Source: JAAEPI01 sp965212145 (GTDB lineage: Bacteria; Bacteroidota; Bacteroidia; Cytophagales; Cyclobacteriaceae). Taken from it: a stretch of DNA of 64,000 nt. The translations under genes were made by a program, and so were the position numbers. Each line of letters starts with the position of its first letter. The first letter of the stretch is position 1. The notes beneath the pieces are model-generated. The model was given only the letters and a program-made list of their open reading frames with translations, ran no database searches and was not told the origin of the DNA. The stretch spans positions 62,001 through 126,000 of the forward strand of contig CBDBUY010000003.1 in the NCBI GenBank assembly GCA_965212145.1, read 5' to 3'. Positions 7,986 through 15,341 of the stretch are shown one piece after another.

Positions 7986-8199
7986 TCAAATAGCCTTCAG
8001 CTTCCCTAAGCTGTCCTGTGTTTGCAACTCAGGACTTTAAAGCCGAGTAACTAAAAAGAACCACTAAAACCATGCTTTCAAAACCACATAATGTAGCCAC
8101 TGCTTTGCCTTTTTCACTCTAAGAAATAGATGAAATACCTGCTGTTCATATCGCTTGTTTTGGTCTGTTTGTCTGGGTTCTCCTGGAGCCGGAGTGGCT
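7986..8199. other. Intergenic spacer after the array
   Basis: No convincing gene. A short open frame starting at 8130 has a signal-like beginning but runs straight into the repeats and is discounted. Confidence 0.5.
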
Positions 8200-8237
8200 G
8201 TCCTTTTGCCTTGATGCAAAAGGACGAAAAAATCAAG
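8200..8237 (+). repeat. Stem-loop repeat, copy B (loop CTTGAT)
   Basis: Perfect 10-bp stem GTCCTTTTGC/GCAAAAGGAC around CTTGAT (8210-8215), then GAAAAA and ATCAAG, the exact complement of the loop. Same architecture as copy A but a different stem sequence. Confidence 0.65.
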
Positions 8238-8284
8238 CTCGGCTTCCAGAATGCTGATAATCAGTACACTCAGGCCGTGAGGCC

Positions 8285-8328
8285 TTTACTTTCTTCCTTG
8301 ATGAAGAAAGTAAACAAAGAAATCAAGG
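8285..8328 (+). repeat. Stem-loop repeat, copy C (loop CTTGAT)
   Basis: Perfect 12-bp stem TTTACTTTCTTC/GAAGAAAGTAAA around CTTGAT (8297-8302), then CAAAGAA and ATCAAG. Compared with copy A, the loop's last base and the matching base downstream have both changed. Confidence 0.68.
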
Positions 8329-8340
8329 CTGGTTTGTCAA

Positions 8341-8418
8341 GGGCTCCCCTGCAAGCTGGCCCCTCACTAAAATGATCCACCGGATCATTTCTTAACGCTC
8401 GATCCTCTCCGACTCCAC
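8341..8418. repeat. 78-bp direct repeat, copy 1
   Basis: Matches 8463-8540 with three differences. It contains the perfect palindromic arms AAATGATCC/GGATCATTT around ACC and ends with CCTCTCCGACTCCAC. Confidence 0.8.
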
Positions 8419-8421
8419 TCG

Positions 8422-8449
8422 AAAGCCTCGTTTTAGACGAGGCTTTTTT
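8422..8449 (+). terminator. Intrinsic terminator
   Basis: Ten-bp stem AAAGCCTCGT/ACGAGGCTTT with loop TTTAG, running into six T. It could end transcripts from the RHS array; the A-rich 5' side is short, so plus-strand use is favoured. Confidence 0.7.
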
Positions 8450-8462
8450 CGTTCCGTCGGAG

Positions 8463-8540
8463 GGGCTCCCCTGCAAGCTGGCCCCTCACTAAAATGATCC
8501 ACTGGATCATTTCTTAACGTTCGGTCCTCTCCGACTCCAC
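8463..8540. repeat. 78-bp direct repeat, copy 2
   Basis: Second copy of the repeat at 8341-8418, at a period of 122 bp. The palindrome spacer is ACT instead of ACC. Confidence 0.8.
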
Positions 8541-8544
8541 AAAA

Positions 8545-8574
8545 TAAAAAAGGCTCCTTGAGGGTCTTTTTTGT
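8545..8574. terminator. Bidirectional terminator-like hairpin
   Basis: AAAAAAGGCTC / GGGTCTTTTTT around CTTGA, an 11-bp stem with two G-U wobbles as plus-strand RNA. It has A- and T-runs on both sides and lies between the array and the convergent hipBA operon. Confidence 0.5.
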
Positions 8575-8746
8575 TTTATATGATTTGGGGTACTAACCAG
8601 AGTAGTGGGTTTGAGACCGAGAGAAAGGAGGTTCACTAGGGGCTTAGCGTATGGTTTTTGCGTATTAGTAAATGAAGCGAAATTCACGAGGGATTCAACA
8701 CTGGATCATAAACCGCAAGAAAATCTAATGGAAACGCCTATTAAAC
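8575..8746. other. Spacer between array repeats and hipA 3' end
   Basis: No gene seen. It carries a short motif starting GGGTTTGAG at 8607 that resembles one at 999, just before cassette 1. Confidence 0.35.
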
Positions 8747-10051
8747 TTACAATGTATTTAAGGTTGAAAGAATGGCATCTCGCTTCTTTGGTTGGACCTT
8801 TTCTTCTTCGGCAAATGCTGGCCATCGCTTTACGACATCATTAATTTGATCAATAATAGATGATGCCTTTTTTATGTTCATGGATTTTGCTAGTTGTTCC
8901 ATATCCGATCTGGTGATGTTCTTTCGCTTCCCGTTTATGCTCAATGCATGCTGACTAACCCATATGCTATCAGGTCGGTAAGCATGGCAGAGATCATATG
9001 CCGGGCTCATTTCCCACTTGTCTCCCTTTTTCATACGAAAAGCAAAATTCTTCGAATGATCATCACAGTTTTTGGCGATCACATTAAAAACCATTCTGCG
9101 AAATTGCTCTTCAGCTGCCGGGTAGGGAAGTCTTAATTCACGCATGGTTTGGAATAGCTGCTCATAGCTGTAGCTGGTCACTTCATTGAAGTCAAAGTGA
9201 TTCATGGCACACCAGGTCTGAATATGGTGCTTGGTGTTTCCCTTGTCCCTGTCAAATCGTTTGGTCATGAAATGTGCTCTGCCATTTTCTTCAAGCAATT
9301 CACTGGGCATCATATCAATTCCAGCCTCGGTGGCCATTTTGTAATAGGCATATTCGATTCTGCCGTATCCTGTACTTTCCCCAAACTGTTCATCGCTGAC
9401 CCCATCCAGCTTGATCAGCCAATGATCGTAATCCTTTGGAACCTTGGTTTGGCCGGAGCGCACGTCCCCGGTTTTTTCATTATAGGCAATCAACGCTTTG
9501 GGTCTGGCACCACCGGCAGAAGTTCCGATTTTCAGGATTTCCAGCATGGCTTTTTCTTCATCCTTAGATATGTCCGTGCTGAATTCCTCTCTTTCCGAGA
9601 GCATTTTTCTAGCCACACTGACAAGGCTATCAATTTCTACCTTGAAGCTGTTTTTGTCTGCAGTAAATGTCGAGGGCTCAAATTCCAGTGCGCCCATTCC
9701 ACGAGTACCGATGAAACTGAGCTGCTCTACAGGATTCATGCTATCCCTTGCTCTTCCATTTTGAGCCAGCCATGTACCGAGCAACCGGTTGCCGTATTTA
9801 TCCGGCAGTACGTCAGCCAAAAGACCCGGAAGGCCTTTAAAGGTGTCGTACTCACTATCCTTTGGCTTCCGGAGTTCGGGAAAGGAATAAATGCGCCTAC
9901 TGCTTGTAATTGGCATTTGCAATGGAGCTAGATCCCATCCCTTTGTAACAAAACCAGGATCATATTCAAAGCTGCCCAACTGACGATCTTCATCCCATGC
10001 TACGGCACCAACGGTCTCATTCCAAATTTTTACGATTGCGGTTTTTACCAT
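8747..10051 (-). CDS. hipA: Type II toxin-antitoxin HipA-family kinase
   Basis: 434 residues, the usual full HipA length. It has an N-terminal HipA_N-like domain (LPGLLADVLPDKYGNRLL at ~75-92), GGARPKA, TKRFDRDKG, the catalytic loop AKNCDDHSKNFAF near residue 330 and SPAYDLCHAYRP. The kinase would phosphorylate a cellular target, a tRNA synthetase in the best-studied member, and slow growth. It overlaps the upstream hipB by 7 bases, so the two are coupled and repressed together. It is a single-chain HipA, distinct in sequence from the truncated HipA at 3-944. Confidence 0.93.
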   Translation of the reverse strand: MVKTAIVKIWNETVGAVAWDEDRQLGSFEYDPGFVTKGWDLAPLQMPITSSRRIYSFPELRKPKDSEYDTFKGLPGLLADVLPDKYGNRLLGTWLAQNGRARDSMNPVEQLSFIGTRGMGALEFEPSTFTADKNSFKVEIDSLVSVARKMLSEREEFSTDISKDEEKAMLEILKIGTSAGGARPKALIAYNEKTGDVRSGQTKVPKDYDHWLIKLDGVSDEQFGESTGYGRIEYAYYKMATEAGIDMMPSELLEENGRAHFMTKRFDRDKGNTKHHIQTWCAMNHFDFNEVTSYSYEQLFQTMRELRLPYPAAEEQFRRMVFNVIAKNCDDHSKNFAFRMKKGDKWEMSPAYDLCHAYRPDSIWVSQHALSINGKRKNITRSDMEQLAKSMNIKKASSIIDQINDVVKRWPAFAEEEKVQPKKRDAILSTLNTL

Positions 10052-10395
10052 TCACTTTCGGGCTTGTCGTTGGGTGCTTTCTTACCTCGTGCCCTAACCC
10101 TCTTATCTTGTTCGAGCTTAGCTAATTGTAACGGGCTGATTTGATCGTGGATTTGGAAACTGTCCATGATATGCAGGAGTTCCAGAACACGAAGCACCTG
10201 AATCAGCGTAGGAACAGTTACCGTTTCTCCTTTTTCTAACAGACTCAACGTAGAGCGACTGATTCCTGCCTGTTTAGCCACCTCGTTCTGTGTTCTGTTT
10301 TGCTCTATGCGATGCTGCTTGATAAAGGCACCAATGGTCTCTATCAGGGCCCTATCACTCATGGAATACCAATTGGTGTATGACATATCATTCAA
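10045..10395 (-). CDS. hipB: HipB-type XRE antitoxin/autorepressor
   Basis: Up to 116 residues with a Cro/C1-type HTH (IGAFIKQHRIEQNRTQNEVAK, then AGISRSTLSLLEKGE), a recognition helix at SRSTLSLLE and a basic tail. It binds HipA and represses its own operon. ATG at 10395 is the longest start. If the predicted promoter at 10407-10436 is right, the mRNA starts close to that ATG, so ATG 10386 or ATG 10359 (MSDRALIETIG) may be the real start. Palindromic candidate operators lie directly upstream. Confidence 0.88.
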   Translation of the reverse strand: MNDMSYTNWYSMSDRALIETIGAFIKQHRIEQNRTQNEVAKQAGISRSTLSLLEKGETVTVPTLIQVLRVLELLHIMDSFQIHDQISPLQLAKLEQDKRVRARGKKAPNDKPESEW

Positions 10396-10400
10396 TAAAC

Positions 10401-10436
10401 TACCTATAAAGGTATAATGAATGGTTTGTCATGCAA
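10401..10436 (-). promoter_or_regulatory. hipBA core promoter with overlapping palindrome
   Basis: On the minus strand: TTG (10434-10436), 19 bases, then TACCTTTA (10407-10414), one base off the Bacteroidota -7 consensus TAnnTTTG at the expected spacing. The inverted repeat TACCT-ATAA-AGGTA (10401-10414) covers the -7 box and would let a bound repressor block it. Confidence 0.55.
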
Positions 10437-10461
10437 ATTTTATATTAATTATTTTTTTTGA

Positions 10462-10490
10462 AGTGCATGGTATACCATTCATAAAGCACT
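10462..10490. promoter_or_regulatory. Candidate HipB operator
   Basis: Perfect palindrome ATGGTATACCAT (10467-10478), flanked by an outer pair AGTGC/GCACT. The CCATTCAT extension recurs at 10515 and, inverted, as ATGAATGG near 10417. Confidence 0.55.
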
Positions 10491-10504
10491 ATATACACAT
10501 TTAC

Positions 10505-10523
10505 GAATGCTATGCCATTCATT
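10505..10523. promoter_or_regulatory. Second upstream candidate HipB half-site pair
   Basis: GAATG (10505-10509) and CATTC (10516-10520) face each other across six bases and extend to CCATTCATT, the motif shared with the other hipBA upstream sites. Confidence 0.4.
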
Positions 10524-10658
10524 AAACAATGGCCTTTTAATAATTTAAATCAATAAAACCTTTGCTCAAGTCAATGCCATAATCTGGCTTATTAAGCCAA
10601 CACTGGATTGTATTCTGTAGCACTTAAGGTTTCTTCGGTGGGAACAGAAAAAACTGTT

Positions 10659-10778
10659 TTAAAAAATGATCTGCGCCTGCTTATTGAAATGGCCAGCCAT
10701 CTTCAACACATGTTGCAAATCATCCTCTATCTCCTCAAGTATGCATAACCGTATATAGCAATACGCCTTCTGAACCAT
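10659..10778 (-). CDS. Possible 39-residue small protein or gene remnant
   Basis: The frame begins MVQKAYCYIRL and ends HFNKQAQIIF, is amphipathic and helical-looking (LEEIEDDLQHVLKMAG), and stays open 16 codons upstream of the ATG. It lies alone between hipBA and galE. It may be a remnant of a longer gene or chance; no family recognised. Confidence 0.2.
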   Translation of the reverse strand: MVQKAYCYIRLCILEEIEDDLQHVLKMAGHFNKQAQIIF

Positions 10779-10843
10779 TCTCCACCGGACTAAATCACTA
10801 CTATTAATCAGATCTAAAGTACTTTAGACTCACAGCTGTCAAA

Positions 10844-11845
10844 ATGAAGAAAATACTACTTACCGGAGGACTCGGTTACATCGGGTCGCATGTGGCCGTA
10901 GAGCTTGCAGCGCAGGGATACGACATTGTCATCCTCGATGACTTGTCTAATTCAGAGCTTTTCGTCCTGGATCGGATTCAAGAACTGACAGGTAAGTCAG
11001 TCGCATTTGAGCAGGGAGACCTACGAGATCAAGATTTTTTGAATGGATTCTTTGAGAAGCACGGCGTGGAAGGAGTCATTCATCTCGCAGCAAAAAAGGC
11101 TGTCGGTGAATCCATGAAGAAGCCGCTGTTGTACTATGATGTGAACGTTCTGGGGCTGATTAATCTGCTGAAATGTTTGGAATCTCACCCGGTTGAGAAA
11201 TTCGTTTTTTCTTCTTCTTGCACGGTTTATGGATCGCCAGACAAACTCCCGGTCACTGAGGAAACGCCGTTTGGAGACACTCCATCTCCCTATGGTAAAA
11301 CGAAACAAATGTGTGAGGAAATCCTCCAAAGCGCTTCCTTGACAACTGGTTATGATATCGTTTCTCTCCGGTACTTCAACCCGGTTGGTGCACACAAAAC
11401 GGCCAAGATTGGGGAGCTGCCCAAGGGTACGCCGAATAATCTGGTGCCTTTCATTACCCAGACCTGTGCCGGAATTCGGAAAGAACTGAGCGTCTTTGGA
11501 GGGGACTATGATACACCCGATGGATCGGCGATCAGGGATTACATCCATGTCGTCGATTTGGCTAAAGCACATGTGAAGGCGCTTAAGACCGAAACGGGAA
11601 AATTCGATACATTCAACCTCGGGACCGGTGAGGGCTATTCGGTTTTGGAGGTCATCAAGACTTTTGAAAAAGTGAACGACATCAAGGTACCATACCAAAT
11701 TGTCGATCGGCGAGAAGGCGATGTGGAAAGCATCTATGGTGATCCCACCAAGGCGAATGACGTTTTAAACTGGCAGGCCGAGCTGGGATTGGCGGACATG
11801 ATGAGAGATGCCTGGAAATGGCAATTGGCACTGGGTGGAAGTTGA
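10844..11845 (+). CDS. galE: UDP-glucose 4-epimerase
   Basis: 333 residues, typical GalE length. It is an extended short-chain dehydrogenase with the NAD-binding motif GGLGYIGSH at residues 8-16, the acidic DDLSNS after strand 2, the catalytic serine region SSSCTVYG and the catalytic Tyr/Lys in YGKTK. It interconverts UDP-glucose and UDP-galactose in the cytoplasm for galactose use and polysaccharide precursors. There is no clear operon partner; the next gene starts 53 bases on and encodes an unrelated lipoprotein. Confidence 0.95.
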   Translation: MKKILLTGGLGYIGSHVAVELAAQGYDIVILDDLSNSELFVLDRIQELTGKSVAFEQGDLRDQDFLNGFFEKHGVEGVIHLAAKKAVGESMKKPLLYYDVNVLGLINLLKCLESHPVEKFVFSSSCTVYGSPDKLPVTEETPFGDTPSPYGKTKQMCEEILQSASLTTGYDIVSLRYFNPVGAHKTAKIGELPKGTPNNLVPFITQTCAGIRKELSVFGGDYDTPDGSAIRDYIHVVDLAKAHVKALKTETGKFDTFNLGTGEGYSVLEVIKTFEKVNDIKVPYQIVDRREGDVESIYGDPTKANDVLNWQAELGLADMMRDAWKWQLALGGS

Positions 11846-11898
11846 TACATTTTCATGTTGCCTGAGATTTCCGGTAACTTAGGATTTTAATCTTGGCT

Positions 11899-13113
11899 AT
11901 GAGAATTCTGATTTTGGCAGGGGCAATTGTCCTCGCATCTTGCTCTCCTTATTCTACCGAAGAGGTTACCTGGCAATCGATCGAGCGAGACCTGCAAATT
12001 CAACTGATGCAAGCCGAAGTGGGAGAGGTCATCGTATTGCCAGAAGGCAATTTCATGTTCACCAAGCCGCTGATCATTGATGGACTGACAGACGTCACCG
12101 TGAAAGGAGCGGGGATTAACAAAACGGTGCTGTCCTTCGCCAATCAATCTGCGGGAGCTGAGGGAATCAAAGCGGCCAATTGCAGAAATCTTGCTTTTGA
12201 AGATTTTACTATTCAGGATTCAAAAGGTGACAATATCAAAGTGACCGACACCAAGGGCATTCGTTTCACGAGGGTTCGTTCCGAATGGACTGGTGAGCCG
12301 CAGGAGGAAAATGGCGCCTATGCCTTTTACCCGGTGCTGAGCTCCAGGGTGATCGTGGAGGAGAGTATCGCCATTGGTTCGTCGGATGCAGGCATTTATG
12401 TCGGGCAATCTGACTCAGTGATCATCCGAAACAATGAGGTTTTCTTCAACGTTGCGGGCATAGAAAGTGAAAACTCCAGGTGGGTGGAAATCTACGGGAA
12501 CAATGCTCATCACAACACGGGCGGAATTTTGATTTTTGATCTACCCGGGTTGACTCAGACGGGACATACAACGAGGGTTTTTGGCAACACGGTAAAATCC
12601 AATAACTACCGAAACTTCGCACCGGCTGGGAACATTGTTGCCACAGTTCCATCGGGTACTGGCGTGTTGCTCCTGGCCACTCGGAATATTGAAGTTTTCA
12701 AAAACGATATCGTTGACAACCGCACTTTGGGAGCGGGAATCATCAGTTACGAGCTGGTCAAAGCGATGGAAGCTGAAGGCGGATCACGGCTTGACTCAGC
12801 GATAAATACCGTGGACGCTAAGTATGACCCATTTCCGAACGATATCAACATCCACGACAATCGATTCTCCAACAAGTATTTGTTGCCGACTTTTTCGAGC
12901 GATTTTGGATTGCTATTCTTCTCGGAATTTTTCTTTGATACGCCGGACATTGCCTTTGATGGGATTTATCCCGAGAGCGATTTCAAGATGTGCCTGAGCG
13001 GAAATGGAGACATCACGTTTATGGATTTGGATGGAGCGAATGATCTGGCAGGTCTGACGAAAGATTGGAGCAAGTTTGCATGTGAAATGCAGGAAATCGG
13101 GAAAATATGGTGA
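11899..13113 (+). CDS. Parallel beta-helix lipoprotein (TIGR03805-like)
   Basis: 404 residues from ATG 11899 (MRILILAGAIVLASCSPY), with a lipobox at LASC; a TTG two codons upstream is less likely. The mature protein is a right-handed parallel beta-helix with repeated turns such as VTVKGAGINKTVLSF, SVIIRNNEVFFNVAGIES and IEVFKNDIVDNRTLG. Its overlap with a diheme cytochrome gene matches the known two-gene pair TIGR03805/TIGR03806 (SO2930 family), whose function is not established. It probably sits in the periplasm or outer membrane. The last 7 bases overlap the next start. Confidence 0.82.
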   Translation: MRILILAGAIVLASCSPYSTEEVTWQSIERDLQIQLMQAEVGEVIVLPEGNFMFTKPLIIDGLTDVTVKGAGINKTVLSFANQSAGAEGIKAANCRNLAFEDFTIQDSKGDNIKVTDTKGIRFTRVRSEWTGEPQEENGAYAFYPVLSSRVIVEESIAIGSSDAGIYVGQSDSVIIRNNEVFFNVAGIESENSRWVEIYGNNAHHNTGGILIFDLPGLTQTGHTTRVFGNTVKSNNYRNFAPAGNIVATVPSGTGVLLLATRNIEVFKNDIVDNRTLGAGIISYELVKAMEAEGGSRLDSAINTVDAKYDPFPNDINIHDNRFSNKYLLPTFSSDFGLLFFSEFFFDTPDIAFDGIYPESDFKMCLSGNGDITFMDLDGANDLAGLTKDWSKFACEMQEIGKIW

Positions 13114-14138
13114 GGTCACTTTGCCTTGCGATTTTACTTGCCTCGTGTGGCGGTAAAAAACCGCCCCAGGAAATTCAAGAAGTAAGTCTGGGCGTCACTT
13201 TAAAGGACGACTACCCAAAATTCCTTAGTGAGTGGGGGCTTTTTGATAATATGACGGATTTTATCAGTCCCTCTAGAGATGCTTTCTTATACGAAATCAA
13301 TTCGCCCTTATTTTCGGATTACGCACACAAAGCTCGGTTCATTCGTCTGCCTGAGAATTCCAAAATCGGTTATGACGCGAATGAAGTTTTAGATTTCCCT
13401 GATGAATCTATTTTGGTCAAGCACTTCTATTATCCAAAAGATTTTAATGCCCCTGAACAGAATTTGAAAATTCTGGAAACACGACTTTTGATCAAGAAAG
13501 AGGATGAGTGGGATGCCATCGTGTATCAATGGAATGACGAACAGACTGAGGCTGAGCGATTGGTGCTTGGGGCCGAGGTGCCAGTAGAATGGACAGATCA
13601 GCATGGGGAATTGCAGCGAATCAATTATTCCATACCATCACAACCACAATGCAAGAGTTGCCACGAGTTCAACGGCAAGTTGGTGTCCATTGGACCGACC
13701 ATTCGACAGTTGAATCGGGGAGAACAACTTTCAAGCTGGTCGGCGAGAGGTCTGATTGACCTGCCTTCTGAGGAGCTTCCAAGATTAGCAGACTATGAAA
13801 ATGAATCTGAAATTCTTGATTCTCGTGCGCGTGCCTGGCTGGAGATCAATTGTGCGCACTGCCATAGAAAGGAAGGCCCGGCGAAGAATACGGGATTGTA
13901 TTTGTTGGCGTCAGAAAAGGAGCCTTATCGTTTGGGAGTTAATAAACCACCAGTAGCCGCTGGTCGGGGATCAGCTAATTTGAAGTTCGGGATTGTACCG
14001 GGTAATCCTAATGAATCTATTTTAGTACACCGCATAGAAACAATGGAGCCCGGAGAGATGATGCCCGAACTAGGACGCAAGATGCAGCACGTAGAGGGGA
14101 TTGCATTGATCCGGAAATGGATTGAAGAGATGAACTGA
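13107..14138 (+). CDS. SO2930-family diheme c-type cytochrome lipoprotein
   Basis: 343 residues. A short signal ends in LLASCGG, so it is lipid-anchored. Two CxxCH haem sites are visible: CKSCH near residue 187 and CAHCH near 250. Methionines in PGEMMPELGR late in the protein are candidate axial ligands. The N-terminal part (LSEWGLFDN, INSPLFSDYAHKARFIRLP) is typical of this family. It is translationally coupled to the beta-helix lipoprotein upstream (ATGGTGA overlap). The pair may transfer electrons to or from a bound substrate; this is inference. Confidence 0.85.
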   Translation: MVRSLCLAILLASCGGKKPPQEIQEVSLGVTLKDDYPKFLSEWGLFDNMTDFISPSRDAFLYEINSPLFSDYAHKARFIRLPENSKIGYDANEVLDFPDESILVKHFYYPKDFNAPEQNLKILETRLLIKKEDEWDAIVYQWNDEQTEAERLVLGAEVPVEWTDQHGELQRINYSIPSQPQCKSCHEFNGKLVSIGPTIRQLNRGEQLSSWSARGLIDLPSEELPRLADYENESEILDSRARAWLEINCAHCHRKEGPAKNTGLYLLASEKEPYRLGVNKPPVAAGRGSANLKFGIVPGNPNESILVHRIETMEPGEMMPELGRKMQHVEGIALIRKWIEEMN

Positions 14139-14161
14139 CCTTTAAACTTTGACAAAATAAA

Positions 14162-14416
14162 ATGGATAGGATTGAAATTTTAGGATTTATAGCGGCAGCT
14201 TGTACGACCATCGCTTTTCTGCCCCAAGCCGTGAAAACCTGGCGTGACAAACAAACGAAAGATTTGTCTTTGCCGATGTTTTTGATTTTTAGCTTAGGCA
14301 TAGCACTCTGGCTGATATATGGATTTCTCATTCTCAACTGGCCGCTGATCATCGCTAATTCCATCACATTCGTACTCTCAGGCACTATTCTTTACCACAA
14401 GATCAAGTACGGTTAG
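14162..14416 (+). CDS. SemiSWEET-type small sugar transporter
   Basis: 84 residues, the standard SemiSWEET size, forming one three-helix bundle with the PQ-loop motif at FLPQAVKTWR in helix 1 and a conserved tryptophan-rich helix 2 (IALWLIYGFLI). Family members dimerise to move sucrose or other small sugars through the inner membrane. It begins 23 bases after the cytochrome gene and may be cotranscribed with it. The substrate cannot be read from sequence. Confidence 0.85.
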   Translation: MDRIEILGFIAAACTTIAFLPQAVKTWRDKQTKDLSLPMFLIFSLGIALWLIYGFLILNWPLIIANSITFVLSGTILYHKIKYG

Positions 14417-14539
14417 GTCTCAAAAGTCAGGAAGCCGATAAAAAGATCATTCTGAAAAATCCAATGTCCGATGTATAGGTGTATATACATTGAATTGTTA
14501 GTAACTTGTAATAGCGATAATCACACAACTTCTTGACGT

Positions 14540-15340
14540 ATGAAAAATTATCTTCTTCTTTTATCCCTCGTCGGCCTTTTGTTTTTCATTTCCTGTGGAG
14601 GTGACTCTGAGGAATCCATTCTGGATTGTGGCGGGTCAGATTTGGTAATCTCTGTTTCAAGTACTTCCAACGCTTCGTGTTCAGGAAATGGCACATTAGT
14701 CGTTTCAGCGACTGGAGGTTCAGGAAACACAGAGTTCTCAGTAGACGGCACGACGTTCCAAACCAGCGGAACCTTCAATCTTCCTGCAGGTACTTACACG
14801 GTGACAGCCATGGATCTGAACGGTTGTACTGATGAAATTTCAGCAACGATCGAAGCAGATCCGGGCACTTTGACGATAAGTGCCATTGCTAGCTCGACCT
14901 CAGGGTGTAAAGAGAGTAACGCGACCATCGATGTGGTGGCGAGTAGTGGAACTAGCCCATATATGTACAAATTAGACCAGGGAAGCTTCCAAAGCTCCAA
15001 TCAGTTCACTGGTGTAGATTCCGGTGATCATACAGTGACGGTAATGGATGATGATGGATGCGAAGTATCAATGACCGAGACAGTGCTTACAGGTACTAGC
15101 TTGGATATTGATGTTATGCCCATCATTACATCGAATTGCGCAATAAGCGGTTGTCATGACGGCAGCAGCGGATCACGACCAGACTTCAGAACAAAGGCAG
15201 GAGTAAGAGCAGAGTCAGATAGGATTAAAGTTCGGGCGGTGGATAACGGAACTATGCCACCAGCGGGTAGAGATCCTTTATCTCAAACCCAGAAAGATCT
15301 CATCGAGTGCTGGGTCAATGATGGCGCTAAAGACAATTAA
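14540..15340 (+). CDS. SprB-repeat lipoprotein with C-terminal haem-binding motif
   Basis: 266 residues. The signal and lipobox are at LLFFISCGG. Two SprB-like repeats follow (ATGGSGNTEFSVDG, LPAGTYTVTAMDLNGC; then GTSPYMYKLDQG, SGDHTVTVMDDDGC). The C-terminal ~80 residues resemble a cytochrome c domain with an atypical CX4CH site (CAISGCH) and a downstream GTMPP that could supply the axial Met. It is the first gene of a tight operon with YceI and DUF5777 genes (1-base gap), so it is likely an envelope redox protein. Confidence 0.78.
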   Translation: MKNYLLLLSLVGLLFFISCGGDSEESILDCGGSDLVISVSSTSNASCSGNGTLVVSATGGSGNTEFSVDGTTFQTSGTFNLPAGTYTVTAMDLNGCTDEISATIEADPGTLTISAIASSTSGCKESNATIDVVASSGTSPYMYKLDQGSFQSSNQFTGVDSGDHTVTVMDDDGCEVSMTETVLTGTSLDIDVMPIITSNCAISGCHDGSSGSRPDFRTKAGVRAESDRIKVRAVDNGTMPPAGRDPLSQTQKDLIECWVNDGAKDN

Positions 15341-15341
15341 T

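Noticed and set aside
8130..8375. 81-residue frame with a signal-like start
   Set aside because: It runs into stem-loop copies B and C and the 78-bp repeat; the protein is a read-through of repeats.
8341..8540. CRISPR array
   Set aside because: Only two 78-bp repeats with a terminator between them; unit length, number and absence of cas genes do not fit.
9197..9931. 244-residue frame opposite hipA
   Set aside because: Antisense shadow of a well-supported HipA gene; composition atypical and no domain.
11021..11698. 225-residue frame opposite galE
   Set aside because: Antisense shadow of GalE, whose motifs are complete.
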